In this document: piece after piece, positions 1 through 8,762 of the stretch
Layout: the number at the start of each line of letters is the position of its first letter
Numbering within the stretch: position 1 is the first letter of the stretch
Program-made: the position numbers and the translations under genes
Notes under the pieces: generated by a model
What the model was told of the DNA's origin: nothing
What the model saw: only the letters and a program-made list of their open reading frames with translations
The model's database searches: none
Source: Anaerocolumna sp.
Lineage (GTDB): Bacteria > Bacillota > Clostridia > Lachnospirales > Lachnospiraceae
Length of the DNA: 64,000 bases
Reading direction: 5' to 3'
NCBI GenBank assembly: GCA_029239975.1
Contig: JARBTX010000006.1
Span: forward strand, 1 to 64,000

Positions 1-105
1 GATATTGAAAACTTTTTATTAGAAAATTGTACTAACGGTGACCTGTTGATAACTATGGGCGCCGGAGACGTTGTAACTATTGGAGAGGCATTGCTAGGAA
101 TCTAG
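1..105 (+). CDS. murC: UDP-N-acetylmuramate--L-alanine ligase, C-terminal end
   Basis: The window opens inside a reading frame whose last 34 residues include LLITMGAGDV followed by a short helix and stop. This matches the extreme C-terminus of the Mur ligase MurC, which adds L-alanine to UDP-MurNAc in cytoplasmic peptidoglycan precursor synthesis. Only the tail is visible, so the catalytic residues cannot be checked. A hairpin terminator follows directly, so the gene probably ends its own transcript before the replication operon. Confidence 0.75.
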   Translation, partial: DIENFLLENCTNGDLLITMGAGDVVTIGEALLGI

Positions 106-123
106 TTATCCACATTATCCACA
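106..123 (+). promoter_or_regulatory. Two abutting DnaA boxes
   Basis: Two exact copies of TTATCCACA lie head to tail with no spacer, starting on the base after the murC stop. The second overlaps the left arm of the murC terminator. The nonamer is the strong consensus DnaA box. Confidence 0.7.
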
Positions 124-166
124 ATCTTATCAACAATTTCATTGTGATAAGGTTGTGGATTTTTTA
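117..166 (+). terminator. Rho-independent terminator of murC built from DnaA-box-like arms
   Basis: Arms 117-137 and 141-160 pair almost completely (ATCCACAA with TTGTGGAT, CTTATC with GATAAG, CAAT with ATTG) around a 3-nt loop, followed by a T-run at 160-165. The stem arms themselves contain DnaA-box-like sequence. Confidence 0.75.
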
Positions 167-272
167 GTTCACATAATTATTTCCTAGAAAAACAGTAGGG
201 TTTGTGAAAAAGATAATGTTTTAATTGATTTCTACATTATTTTACATATTTTTACATCCTTAATCCACTAAC

Positions 273-299
273 TTATCCACATTATCCACATTATCCACA
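273..299 (+). promoter_or_regulatory. Three contiguous DnaA boxes upstream of the primosome operon
   Basis: Three perfect TTATCCACA nonamers follow each other with zero spacing, about 60 bp upstream of the putative -10 of the dnaD-dnaI operon. In Bacillus subtilis the dnaB-dnaI operon is a known DnaA-bound and DnaA-regulated target. A similar feedback role is the natural inference here. Confidence 0.7.
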
Positions 300-356
300 C
301 AAACAAGCCTTGGAAGATTTCCAGCAAAATAGCCTATTTCCTTATATTCTGACCTG

Positions 357-365
357 TGATATAAT
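357..365 (+). promoter_or_regulatory. Extended -10 promoter of the dnaD-dnaI operon
   Basis: TGATATAAT is a perfect extended -10 element. No good -35 is visible. Initiation near position 372 would give a leader of about 25 nt carrying a GTGAGG ribosome site before the ATG at 396. Confidence 0.55.
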
Positions 366-395
366 GACCGTGACAAAAAAAGTGAGGTTAGAAAA

Positions 396-1535
396 ATGAG
401 TACAATTATATTAAATTCCAACAGTGTGGCGGGATCTACTATTATACCGAATGTGTTTATCGATTATTATATGCCATCCGCCAATGGTTCTTATGTTAAA
501 GTATTTTTGTATCTACTTCGTTGTATTAACAGCGGAACTGATGTTGAAATATCTATCTCATCCATAGCTGATAAACTGGATGATACAGAGAAAGATATTA
601 TACGTGCTCTTGTATATTGGGAAAAAGTAGACTTAATTTCCCTGATACGAAATTCCAACAACGATATTATCTCTATAACGATAAATGATATAAATAAAGT
701 GAGCCAAACCCAAATTGAATCCTATGATGAAGTAGCACCTGCTGTAAATATGGATAAGACTTTGGAAGTTCCAGTTTCCCAAATACCTATTGATCCAAGT
801 CCAATAGAAAAAAAGGAATTAACACCGAATCAGATATTTGATAAACCAACCTATTCGGAAGCTCAAATCAAACAACTTACAAATACAGATGAAGTAAAAT
901 GGTTACTTAATATCATAGAGATCTATTTAGACCGACTTATAAAACCAATGGATCTTCAATTGATTTTATATCTGTATGAAAGCTTAGGGTTCTCTGCTGA
1001 ATTAATTATGTATTTATATGAGTATTGCGTATCAAAAAATAAGAAGAATCCATCCTACATAGAAGCAGTAGCTTTATCTTGGGCTGAGGAAGGCATTGAT
1101 ACAGTTGAGAAAGCAGAAGCCGCAACAGCTCTTTATAACACCAATTATAATGCCGTAAATAAAGCTTTTGGTTTAAATAGAGCTCCTGGACAGGTTGAAA
1201 AACAATATATTAATAAATGGTTAAATAAGTTTAATTTCACAATTGAAATTATAGTAGAGGCATGTAATCGAACCATACTACAAACCCAAAAACCAGATTT
1301 TAAATATGCTGACAAAATATTAGAAAATTGGAACAAAAAAGGCGTAAAAGAATTTAGCCAGATTGCACTTCTCGATGAAGAGCATATGAAAGTTGCTGCT
1401 GCTAAAACGAATCAGACTAAAGTTACTCAAGCTGTAAAACCACAAAACAATAATCGTTTTAATGCATTTCCACAAAGAACATATACCGACGAAGATTACT
1501 CATCTATGGAGCAACGACTTCTACATAAAAAATAA
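396..1535 (+). CDS. DnaD-domain primosome component (DnaB/DnaD-like)
   Basis: This is a 379-aa cytoplasmic protein with a winged-helix-like N-terminal region (residues about 20-100), a low-complexity linker, and two helical DnaB_2/DnaD-type modules (about 150-235 and 265-320). The second carries the YINKWLNKFNF segment typical of the family's YxxxW motif. Firmicute DnaB/DnaD proteins remodel the origin and load helicase together with DnaI. The helicase-loader gene begins 13 bp downstream in the same operon, which supports that role. The start at 396 is preceded by GTGAGG. An array of DnaA boxes lies upstream. Whether it is functionally DnaB or DnaD cannot be told from sequence alone. Confidence 0.85.
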   Translation: MSTIILNSNSVAGSTIIPNVFIDYYMPSANGSYVKVFLYLLRCINSGTDVEISISSIADKLDDTEKDIIRALVYWEKVDLISLIRNSNNDIISITINDINKVSQTQIESYDEVAPAVNMDKTLEVPVSQIPIDPSPIEKKELTPNQIFDKPTYSEAQIKQLTNTDEVKWLLNIIEIYLDRLIKPMDLQLILYLYESLGFSAELIMYLYEYCVSKNKKNPSYIEAVALSWAEEGIDTVEKAEAATALYNTNYNAVNKAFGLNRAPGQVEKQYINKWLNKFNFTIEIIVEACNRTILQTQKPDFKYADKILENWNKKGVKEFSQIALLDEEHMKVAAAKTNQTKVTQAVKPQNNNRFNAFPQRTYTDEDYSSMEQRLLHKK

Positions 1536-1547
1536 AGGAGTTTTACT

Positions 1548-2534
1548 ATGGGTTTAAAGAATTTTCAATATAATAAAATCTTACGGGAATATGATACAAG
1601 GCAACTAAATAGTAAGCATGATTTAGATAAACGTATTGAAGAAGTATATGAAAAGATTCCAGAGTTAAAAGCAGTTGATGATGAAGTTGTATCTTGCTCC
1701 ATTCAAAGTGCGAAATTATCTTTGATGGGTGATGATAAAGCAATCTCTGATTTAAAAAAAATTACAGATGCCGCAGCTGGAAAGCGAATCGCTTTGTTAT
1801 TAAAACATGGGTTTCCAAGTGACTATCTTGAACCACGCTTTGCTTGCACAGACTGTAAAGATACAGGCTATGTAGGTAATGAAAAATGCCATTGTTTTAA
1901 ACAGGCAATTGTAGATATTGTATATTCACAAAGTAATATTAAAACATCCATTAGCAGAGAGAATTTTAAGACCTTTTCATTGGAATACTATTCAGACGAC
2001 TATATAGAATCAACCACAAAAATGACACCTAGAGCTAATATAAAAAAAGTTGTTAATGCTTGTTATGAATTTATTGAGACTTTTGATAAAGATTATCAAA
2101 ATCTATTGTTGTATGGTAACACTGGTGTTGGCAAAACCTTTTTAGCCAATTGCATTGCGAAAGAATTACTCGATAGAGCTCATACCGTTATTTATCTAAC
2201 TTCTTTTCAATTATTTGATATCTTGGAGAAAAATAAATTTGCAAAAGGGGAAGAAAGCTTTGAATTTCAAAATCAGTTTGAATACATATTAGATTGTGAC
2301 TTACTGATTATTGATGATTTAGGTACTGAATTGAATAATTCCTTTGTTAATGTTCAATTATATTTATGTATCAATGAACGTTATTTAAGAAGAAAATCTA
2401 CTATCATATCAACGAATCTATCCCTTGATAATATTAATACCATATATAGCGAAAGAGTATTTTCTAGAATTGCAAGTAATTATACCTTGTTAAAAATTGT
2501 AGGCGAAGATATCCGATTAAAGAAGATTTTTTGA
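1548..2534 (+). CDS. dnaI: Helicase loader, DnaI/DnaC-type AAA+ ATPase
   Basis: 328 aa. Residues about 100-123 form a Cys-rich zinc knuckle (CTDCKDTGY...CHC), as in DnaI N-terminal domains. A AAA+ module follows with Walker A GNTGVGKT near residue 190, Walker B LLIIDDLG near 253, and an arginine-finger region ending ERVFSRI. Such proteins load the replicative helicase onto DNA. The gene has an AAAGGAG ribosome site and sits 13 bp behind the DnaD-like gene, making a two-gene primosome operon. The combination of Zn knuckle and AAA+ separates it from IstB transposon ATPases. Confidence 0.88.
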   Translation: MGLKNFQYNKILREYDTRQLNSKHDLDKRIEEVYEKIPELKAVDDEVVSCSIQSAKLSLMGDDKAISDLKKITDAAAGKRIALLLKHGFPSDYLEPRFACTDCKDTGYVGNEKCHCFKQAIVDIVYSQSNIKTSISRENFKTFSLEYYSDDYIESTTKMTPRANIKKVVNACYEFIETFDKDYQNLLLYGNTGVGKTFLANCIAKELLDRAHTVIYLTSFQLFDILEKNKFAKGEESFEFQNQFEYILDCDLLIIDDLGTELNNSFVNVQLYLCINERYLRRKSTIISTNLSLDNINTIYSERVFSRIASNYTLLKIVGEDIRLKKIF

Positions 2535-2565
2535 CATTTATTTAAAGTTTATTCGTTATTTAGCC

Positions 2566-2595
2566 TTGACTTATCTATCAACTTAATGGTATAAC
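2566..2595 (+). promoter_or_regulatory. SigA-type promoter for prs
   Basis: TTGACT (2566-2571), an 18-bp spacer and TATAAC (2590-2595) lie between the dnaI stop and the prs ribosome site. Confidence 0.55.
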
Positions 2596-2648
2596 GTTAG
2601 TGGACATTTTACCATTAACGTTAACTTATTTCATTGGAGGTCAATAGA

Positions 2649-3818
2649 ATGCCGCAGCAAGAAAAGATTTTAGAAACGATTCCAGTTGGTGAATTGGGCA
2701 TTATAGCATTAGAAAGCAGCAAGTCTTTAGGACAAAAGGTAAATGATTATATTGTAGAATGGCGTAAAGAAAGAGATAATGAACACACTTCTACAATTGC
2801 ATTTGCAGGTTATCAACGTGATTCTTACTTAATAGACGCATGTTGCCCAAGATTTGGATCTGGCGAAGCAAAGGGTGTAATTAGAGAATCCGTTCGTGGT
2901 TCTGATCTTTACCTACTTCTGGACGTTTGCAATTACAGTTTAACTTATACGGTTTGTGGACATACCAACCATATGTCTCCAGATGACCACTATCAAGACT
3001 TAAAGAGAATTATAGCAGCTGTTGGCGGAAAGGCTCGTAGAATTACTGTTATTATGCCTTTCTTATATGAGAGCAGACAACATAGACGCAGTTCTAGAGA
3101 ATCTTTAGATTGTGCTTTAGCTTTACAAGAATTAACTAGTATGGGTGTTGAGAGTATTATAACTTTTGATGCACATGACCCACGTGTACAAAATGCAATA
3201 CCTTTAAAGAGTTTTGAAACTGTTCAACCTACTTATCAATTCATTAAAGCTTTATTAAAGAATGTACCAGACCTAAACATAGATGCTGAACATATGATGG
3301 TTATCAGCCCTGATGAAGGTGGTATGAATCGTGCAGTTTATTTTGCTAATGTACTTGGTGTAGATTTAGGTATGTTCTATAAACGTCGTGATTATACTAC
3401 AATCGTAAATGGTCGTAACCCTATCGTAGCTCATGAATTCCTTGGCTCTGATATTGAAGGCAAGGATATGTTAATCATAGACGATATGATTTCCTCCGGT
3501 GAAAGTATGATAGATGTAGCGAAGGAATTAAAGAGAAGAAAAGCTGGCAGAATATTTGTTGCTTCAACATTTGGCTTATTTACAAATGGTCTTGCTAAAT
3601 TTGACGAAGCTTTCGAACAAGGTTTAATCTATCGTGTACTTACAACAAATTTAGTATATCAACCAGAAGAATTATTATCAAAACCATATTATATCAATGT
3701 AGATATGAGTAAATATATTGCTTTATTAATTGATACTTTGAATCATGATTCTTCAATCAGTAAATTATTAAGCCCAACAGAACGTATTCAAAGTATTTTA
3801 AATACTTATAATAAATAA
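2649..3818 (+). CDS. prs: Ribose-phosphate pyrophosphokinase (PRPP synthetase)
   Basis: 389 aa. The enzyme transfers pyrophosphate from ATP to ribose 5-phosphate, giving PRPP for purine, pyrimidine, histidine and NAD synthesis. The PRPP-binding loop is visible as LIIDDMISSGESM near residue 280, and family features include RGSDLYLLLD, an ATP-site RQHRRSSRES stretch and FDAHDPR. At about 390 aa it is longer than the usual 310-320 aa, as in the long clostridial form. The chosen ATG lies 8 bp after GGAGG (2636-2640). An in-frame TTG at 2634 overlaps that ribosome site and is unlikely to be used. It has its own promoter and a strong terminator. Confidence 0.9.
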   Translation: MPQQEKILETIPVGELGIIALESSKSLGQKVNDYIVEWRKERDNEHTSTIAFAGYQRDSYLIDACCPRFGSGEAKGVIRESVRGSDLYLLLDVCNYSLTYTVCGHTNHMSPDDHYQDLKRIIAAVGGKARRITVIMPFLYESRQHRRSSRESLDCALALQELTSMGVESIITFDAHDPRVQNAIPLKSFETVQPTYQFIKALLKNVPDLNIDAEHMMVISPDEGGMNRAVYFANVLGVDLGMFYKRRDYTTIVNGRNPIVAHEFLGSDIEGKDMLIIDDMISSGESMIDVAKELKRRKAGRIFVASTFGLFTNGLAKFDEAFEQGLIYRVLTTNLVYQPEELLSKPYYINVDMSKYIALLIDTLNHDSSISKLLSPTERIQSILNTYNK

Positions 3819-3852
3819 TAATTTAGTCGTTACGGTTAAAATATAAAAAAGG

Positions 3853-3897
3853 CGCGTCGCATAATAACTTTTAAGTTAGAATGCGACGCGTTCTTTC
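3853..3897. terminator. Terminator between prs and the convergent PBP gene
   Basis: CGCGTCGCAT (3853-3862) pairs with ATGCGACGCG (3881-3890), the inner AACTT/AAGTT extends the stem, and a T-rich tail follows. It could serve both convergent genes. Confidence 0.8.
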
Positions 3898-3931
3898 TAT
3901 TTTCATGTTCCAATGGTTTAATTAACTCTAT

Positions 3932-6451
3932 TTATCCAATGTCTGTTCCTGGCATCAATTCATCATCTATTGGTGTTGCAGGTATATTAACCTGTGAATC
4001 ATCGGTGATGCCACCTTCGTCATTATTATCACCTGAACCATCATCAAATCCACCATTATCATCTGTCCAACCATCATCTGTTTGATTTCCATCCGTTCCG
4101 TCATCCAGATTTCCATCTATGTTGCCGTCCACATCTTCATTATCTGAATCGTCCGTATTCTCATCCTCTTCCGTATTAGTATCTTCATCTTCTGAATTCT
4201 GATTTGTATCATCAGGAATCTCGGTAACAGTAGGAGTTGGCGTTGCTTCTGGTGTCACGGTAACTTTCGGTGGCCTTTTATCTTCAAATGGAGTAAAACT
4301 CTTTGCTTCTAGATCAACATGTATTTCATTCATGAATTGTTTCCATATAGATCCTGGATAGGTCGCTCCAGATAAATTACTTACTTCTTTTGGTATATCA
4401 TATCCAACCCAAACACCCGTGGTATAATATGGAGTGTAGCCAACAAACCAACCATCTTTCTTTTGATTCGTAGTTCCTGTTTTACCAGCACTAATTATAT
4501 TACTTAGACCTAACCCTTTACCAGTACCATTTTTAATAACACCGGTTAAGACATCTGTCATCATTCTAGTTGCATTGGTTTCATAAATTCTTTTATCTTT
4601 TATTTTATCTCCAACGATAACATTTCCCTTAGCGTCAAGTATCTGTATGATACACGTAGGTTCTCTGTATATGCCATCATTAGCTAGAGCTGCATATGCA
4701 CTTGTCATTTCGAGTGGGCTAGCACCAGTTGTAAATCCACCCAAGGATGATGCTGGATAATAATCATTTTTATTAATTTTAGCAAAGTTCATATTAAGAA
4801 GATAAGACAATCCCACCTTTGGAGTTAATTCTTCGAACATTTTCCATGCTATAGTATTCTTGGATACTTCTACAGCTTTACGTATTGTGATTGACCCTTC
4901 GTATTTTCCATTGGAGTTGGATGGTCCATCTTTAAATTTCTCATCTACTACAATATCATCTGGATAATAACCATTCTGAAACGCTGGTGTATAAACAATC
5001 AAAGGTTTAATAGCACTACCTGGTTGCCTAAAACTTTGATATGCACGATTTAAAGTGTATCCAGCGGTATCTTGATATCTGCCACCAACTATTGCAACTA
5101 CCCTTCCAGTACTATTATCAATGGATACAGCAGCACCTTGAAATTCGTATACGCCGTCTTTGTTTTTCTCCGTATAATCACTTAGTGTATCATCTACAGC
5201 TTTTTGAAGTTTCTTTTGCATTTTCAAATCAATAGATGTATAAATTCGATATCCTTCATAATATAAAGACTTTTGAAATTGATTGTATAACTCGTTGTAA
5301 TTGTCTTCATATTGTTGCCTGTCTTCATCATCTTTAAATTCATTTCGAAACTCAAAACCCTGCTGCGCCATTAATGCTCTAGTAGCAGTATAGAATACAT
5401 AAGTTTCTACATAATTATTTTTACTTACTTTCTTTTGAACAAGTTCAATTTCTTCATTCGTTGCAGTTTGGTAATCTTCATCACTTATAATTCCATCTTT
5501 TAGCATTTGTGCTAAGATTCTATCTCTTCTTTTTAATGTATTGTCTAAATGATCAAATGGATCATATATGGTTGGGTTGTTAGGTACTGCACAAAGGAAT
5601 GCAATTTGTGATAAACTTAATTTTTCTGCTTTTTTATTAAAATACCCTTTACTTGCTGCCTCAATACCATAATATCCATTAGCAAAGTATACATTATTTA
5701 AATAAAATTCTAGTATTAAATTTTTGCTATATTTTTTTTCTAATTCCACAGCAATAAATATTTCTTTTAATTTTCTCTCAACACTTACTTCATTGGTTAG
5801 AAAGATACCTCTTGCTAACTGTTGCGTAATGGTACTAGCACCTTGCGTAACTTCACCTTTATGCTTTATTAATGCAACCACAGCTCTAATATTTGCTAAA
5901 AGATCTACTCCTTCATGATTCCTAAATTTTTTATCTTCGATAGAAATCATTGCTTCTTTTGCATAATCAGGGATATCTTCATAATTAAGATAATATACAT
6001 CTTTTTCACCCTTAAGAGTTGATATCAGTTTTTTATTTGCATCATATACTAAACTGGTTTCTGATTGCCTGAAGGTTTCTAAGTTTGATTTATTCACTAA
6101 CTCCCTTGCTTCTTTTTGATAGGTTTCAATTTCTTTCCCATATTTCATATAGATTAAAAAACTGCCAAACAATATGGTTAAAGATACAAGTAAAAATGAG
6201 ATTAATAAACCCCAGAACACCTTTTTCTTGGTTCTTCTATGCTTTTTCTTACTTTTTTTAGGATTGTTACTCACGTTGCGGTTATTCGTTTGTCTTGTCT
6301 GATTGTTTACAGTATTCGCTCTTTGGGTATTACCTGATCCAGATCTGTTACTTGGCCTATCTGTATTTGTTGTTCTTTGAGTACTATTGGTTCTACTTGC
6401 ATTTGTTGTTCTTTGATTATTATTTGTTCTATTTCCTTGATTTGTTGTCAT
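3932..6451 (-). CDS. Class A penicillin-binding protein (glycosyltransferase/transpeptidase)
   Basis: 839 aa. It polymerises and cross-links peptidoglycan at the outer membrane face. Order: an Asn/Thr/Arg-rich cytoplasmic tail (1-75), one membrane anchor (about 80-110, FWGLLISFLLVSLTILFG), a GT51 glycosyltransferase domain with EDKKFRNHEG and QGASTITQQLARG, a transpeptidase domain with SxxK in GSAIKPL, SxN in SKNTIAWK and KTG in SAGKTGTTN. A roughly 100-residue acidic Asp/Glu/Asn/Thr tail ends the protein. The start used follows a GAAGGCAG ribosome site (6457-6464); an upstream in-frame ATG at 6484 lacks one. The length and acidic tail resemble clostridial PBP1A. Confidence 0.9.
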   Translation of the reverse strand: MTTNQGNRTNNNQRTTNASRTNSTQRTTNTDRPSNRSGSGNTQRANTVNNQTRQTNNRNVSNNPKKSKKKHRRTKKKVFWGLLISFLLVSLTILFGSFLIYMKYGKEIETYQKEARELVNKSNLETFRQSETSLVYDANKKLISTLKGEKDVYYLNYEDIPDYAKEAMISIEDKKFRNHEGVDLLANIRAVVALIKHKGEVTQGASTITQQLARGIFLTNEVSVERKLKEIFIAVELEKKYSKNLILEFYLNNVYFANGYYGIEAASKGYFNKKAEKLSLSQIAFLCAVPNNPTIYDPFDHLDNTLKRRDRILAQMLKDGIISDEDYQTATNEEIELVQKKVSKNNYVETYVFYTATRALMAQQGFEFRNEFKDDEDRQQYEDNYNELYNQFQKSLYYEGYRIYTSIDLKMQKKLQKAVDDTLSDYTEKNKDGVYEFQGAAVSIDNSTGRVVAIVGGRYQDTAGYTLNRAYQSFRQPGSAIKPLIVYTPAFQNGYYPDDIVVDEKFKDGPSNSNGKYEGSITIRKAVEVSKNTIAWKMFEELTPKVGLSYLLNMNFAKINKNDYYPASSLGGFTTGASPLEMTSAYAALANDGIYREPTCIIQILDAKGNVIVGDKIKDKRIYETNATRMMTDVLTGVIKNGTGKGLGLSNIISAGKTGTTNQKKDGWFVGYTPYYTTGVWVGYDIPKEVSNLSGATYPGSIWKQFMNEIHVDLEAKSFTPFEDKRPPKVTVTPEATPTPTVTEIPDDTNQNSEDEDTNTEEDENTDDSDNEDVDGNIDGNLDDGTDGNQTDDGWTDDNGGFDDGSGDNNDEGGITDDSQVNIPATPIDDELMPGTDIG

Positions 6452-6610
6452 ATTTCTGCCTTCTTTATGTTTTAATACTAACATAGTAGTGATATAAGTA
6501 AAAAATCCTTATAGACTTAATTGAGATTAAGTTTTTAAATTCTAACTATAAAATAGAATATTATATCTATAAGTTTTATTCTTACTTACTTGTTAATGGT
6601 TATATACATA

Positions 6611-8758
6611 TTAAGTTAACTCAATGTAATGATACTCTGCTCCTAGTTCATCTAACAATGCTTTTTCCCTATTATGACAAGTAAAAATAATTACTTGCCC
6701 ACTCCTTTTTTCAAGAAGTGCTTTTAGGGTCGCCTTTGTTCTCTTATCATCATATAAAACAAAGCAATCATCTAATAGAATTGGCAAGTTACCTTCACCA
6801 TAAATTAAATCAGAAATTGCCATTCTGATTGAAAAATAAAGCTGCTCAATAGTACCTGCACTTAATTTATCAAGTGTTACAAATCGATTTTCACTTCCAA
6901 CCTTTACTGTTAACTTTTCATCTACTTTGATACTTTCATATTTATTGTTTGTAAAATCCTTAGAAAGATCTGAGACATAATTATTTAATTTCTGCCCAAA
7001 ACTATCATGAATATCCACAGATAGATTATAAATAGTATCAATTGCCAGTTTTATAGCTGTTAGTTCTTGGTCATTCTCCGCTTTTTTTTGTAAAAGTTCC
7101 TTATGTAATTCTTGATTCCTTAGTAGTTTCTCTTCATTTCCTTCATATGTTGTAATTTCCCATCGTAACTTTTCAATCTGAAGTCTTAATTCTTCCTGTT
7201 CTCTTTGTTGGAGTTCGTCTCTAAACTGAATTTCGTGCTTTAAGACATTTGTATACTCTTCCATTTGATTCATTATAGTTTCATCGAGTAAAGATTGATT
7301 CGCTATTTCAAGTTTCTCATATGCATAGTTAAAACGGGTGAGAACAGAGTTCATATCTCTTTTCATTGTGCTTATTTTTTCATCTAATACATTGATTTGG
7401 CTGTTGTATTCCTTAATTTTCACTTTCAACTGTTCTACAACCACTTCATTTTTTATTATCTCTTCTTGTTTTTTCCTTAAATCTTGTATATCAGACGCAT
7501 GGTTATCTTTTAATATTGTATTTATTTGCAGCTGCAACTGTTGTCTCTTCTTATCCCATTTTAAAATCTCATTCTGAATAAGTTTTTGTTTTGATTTATA
7601 ATGGTTTAATATTATAAAGCTAGCTAACAAATCTAATACTATAAATACTCCACTTATTGATGTCATTAAAGTGTTTTTACCAACAAAAAATATGAAACCC
7701 AACATTCCAAGTATAACCGGTATCAGTAAAAATAAACGAATTCTTTGTCTTATCCCTTTTAAGTAGGTCTCTTTTTCTATCTCTTGTTTCATATTTATGA
7801 AGGAATTATTAAGGTCAGCTTGATAGTTTAAACTTATATCTATCTGCTTTTCAAGATTTTGTTCACCTGGTTTTATCTCAATCACTTGTAATTGTTTTGT
7901 TATTTCGGTAAGTTTATCCGTATAGGCTTCTTTTTGTACTATACTCTCTTGATAAAAACCATACTTTTCTTTCATAGCAGTAAATGAATCTAGATAACTT
8001 TGTATTTCACCCTTTGATGTGAATCCAGTTAAAACCTTATTATCTTTTATATCTTTACTAAAATTATCATTTTTTTCTTTTAGTTGATTGTTATAAATTT
8101 CTAACCCTTTCAGCTTATTCGTTAATTTATCAATCTTTGACTCAATCTCAAGTTCTCCTGTTATTTCATCTTCTAGTAAGGTTAACTTTTCATTTATTTG
8201 CTCTGCTTCTAATTGTTTTTTTCTTGTTTGTAAAAAACTCAAAGCATTAGAAACATCTACTTCGTTGCTTTTGGACAATGAGAGATTTGTTATATAATTT
8301 CTAACTTCGTTTACAAGCTCTTGATCAGTTTTTGATTTTAATTGTTCTATACTTATGGTGTTACGATAACCTGCTTCCGTTAAACCATAAAACAATTCAC
8401 TTAAACCATCAGAGTGGATTTTAACTTCCCTTCCAGTATTAAGGTCTATTACATTACACTCTTTATTATTCTTATCAAAATTTCTAGATATCCGATATAT
8501 CGTATCATCTACTTCAATGTCCATACTACCATTATAAGAACCTGGTGTATCCCATGGTTGGTATTTTAAATAAACATCATCCTTAGAAGCTCGTCCTCTT
8601 GTTTTATCTATTCCGAATAACATTCCTTTTATAAAAGAATGTATGGTTGATTTTCCAGCTTCATTGTCACCATAAATTACATTAATACCGTTCTTTAGTA
8701 TCATGGATTTATTATGGAACTTTCCAAAATTGCTAAGCAAAAGTTCTTTGATGTGCAA
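6611..8758 (-). CDS. SbcC/Rad50-like ATPase with a membrane hairpin (YhaN-like)
   Basis: About 715 aa. The N-terminal half-ATPase has Walker A GDNEAGKST. Long coiled coils flank two hydrophobic segments around residues 345-395 (LFLLIPVILGMLGFIFFVG and a second helix). The C-terminal half carries signature DKLSAGTIEQL and Walker B LPILLDDCF. No CxxC zinc hook is visible at the coiled-coil apex; the hydrophobic hairpin sits there instead. The neighbouring Mre11-like nuclease stops 4 bp before the start, so the two are translationally linked like yhaO-yhaN of Bacillus. The start is a TTG 7 nt behind AGGAGG; the upstream in-frame GTG at 8776 lies before that ribosome site. DNA end processing is the likely role. 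Confidence 0.82.
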   Translation of the reverse strand: MHIKELLLSNFGKFHNKSMILKNGINVIYGDNEAGKSTIHSFIKGMLFGIDKTRGRASKDDVYLKYQPWDTPGSYNGSMDIEVDDTIYRISRNFDKNNKECNVIDLNTGREVKIHSDGLSELFYGLTEAGYRNTISIEQLKSKTDQELVNEVRNYITNLSLSKSNEVDVSNALSFLQTRKKQLEAEQINEKLTLLEDEITGELEIESKIDKLTNKLKGLEIYNNQLKEKNDNFSKDIKDNKVLTGFTSKGEIQSYLDSFTAMKEKYGFYQESIVQKEAYTDKLTEITKQLQVIEIKPGEQNLEKQIDISLNYQADLNNSFINMKQEIEKETYLKGIRQRIRLFLLIPVILGMLGFIFFVGKNTLMTSISGVFIVLDLLASFIILNHYKSKQKLIQNEILKWDKKRQQLQLQINTILKDNHASDIQDLRKKQEEIIKNEVVVEQLKVKIKEYNSQINVLDEKISTMKRDMNSVLTRFNYAYEKLEIANQSLLDETIMNQMEEYTNVLKHEIQFRDELQQREQEELRLQIEKLRWEITTYEGNEEKLLRNQELHKELLQKKAENDQELTAIKLAIDTIYNLSVDIHDSFGQKLNNYVSDLSKDFTNNKYESIKVDEKLTVKVGSENRFVTLDKLSAGTIEQLYFSIRMAISDLIYGEGNLPILLDDCFVLYDDKRTKATLKALLEKRSGQVIIFTCHNREKALLDELGAEYHYIELT

Positions 8759-8762
8759 ACTA

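Noticed and set aside
106-299. Reading the DnaA-box clusters as the chromosome origin.
   Set aside because: Neighbours are murC and the dnaD-dnaI operon, not dnaA/dnaN, and there is no obvious DNA-unwinding element. Gene regulation is the simpler reading.
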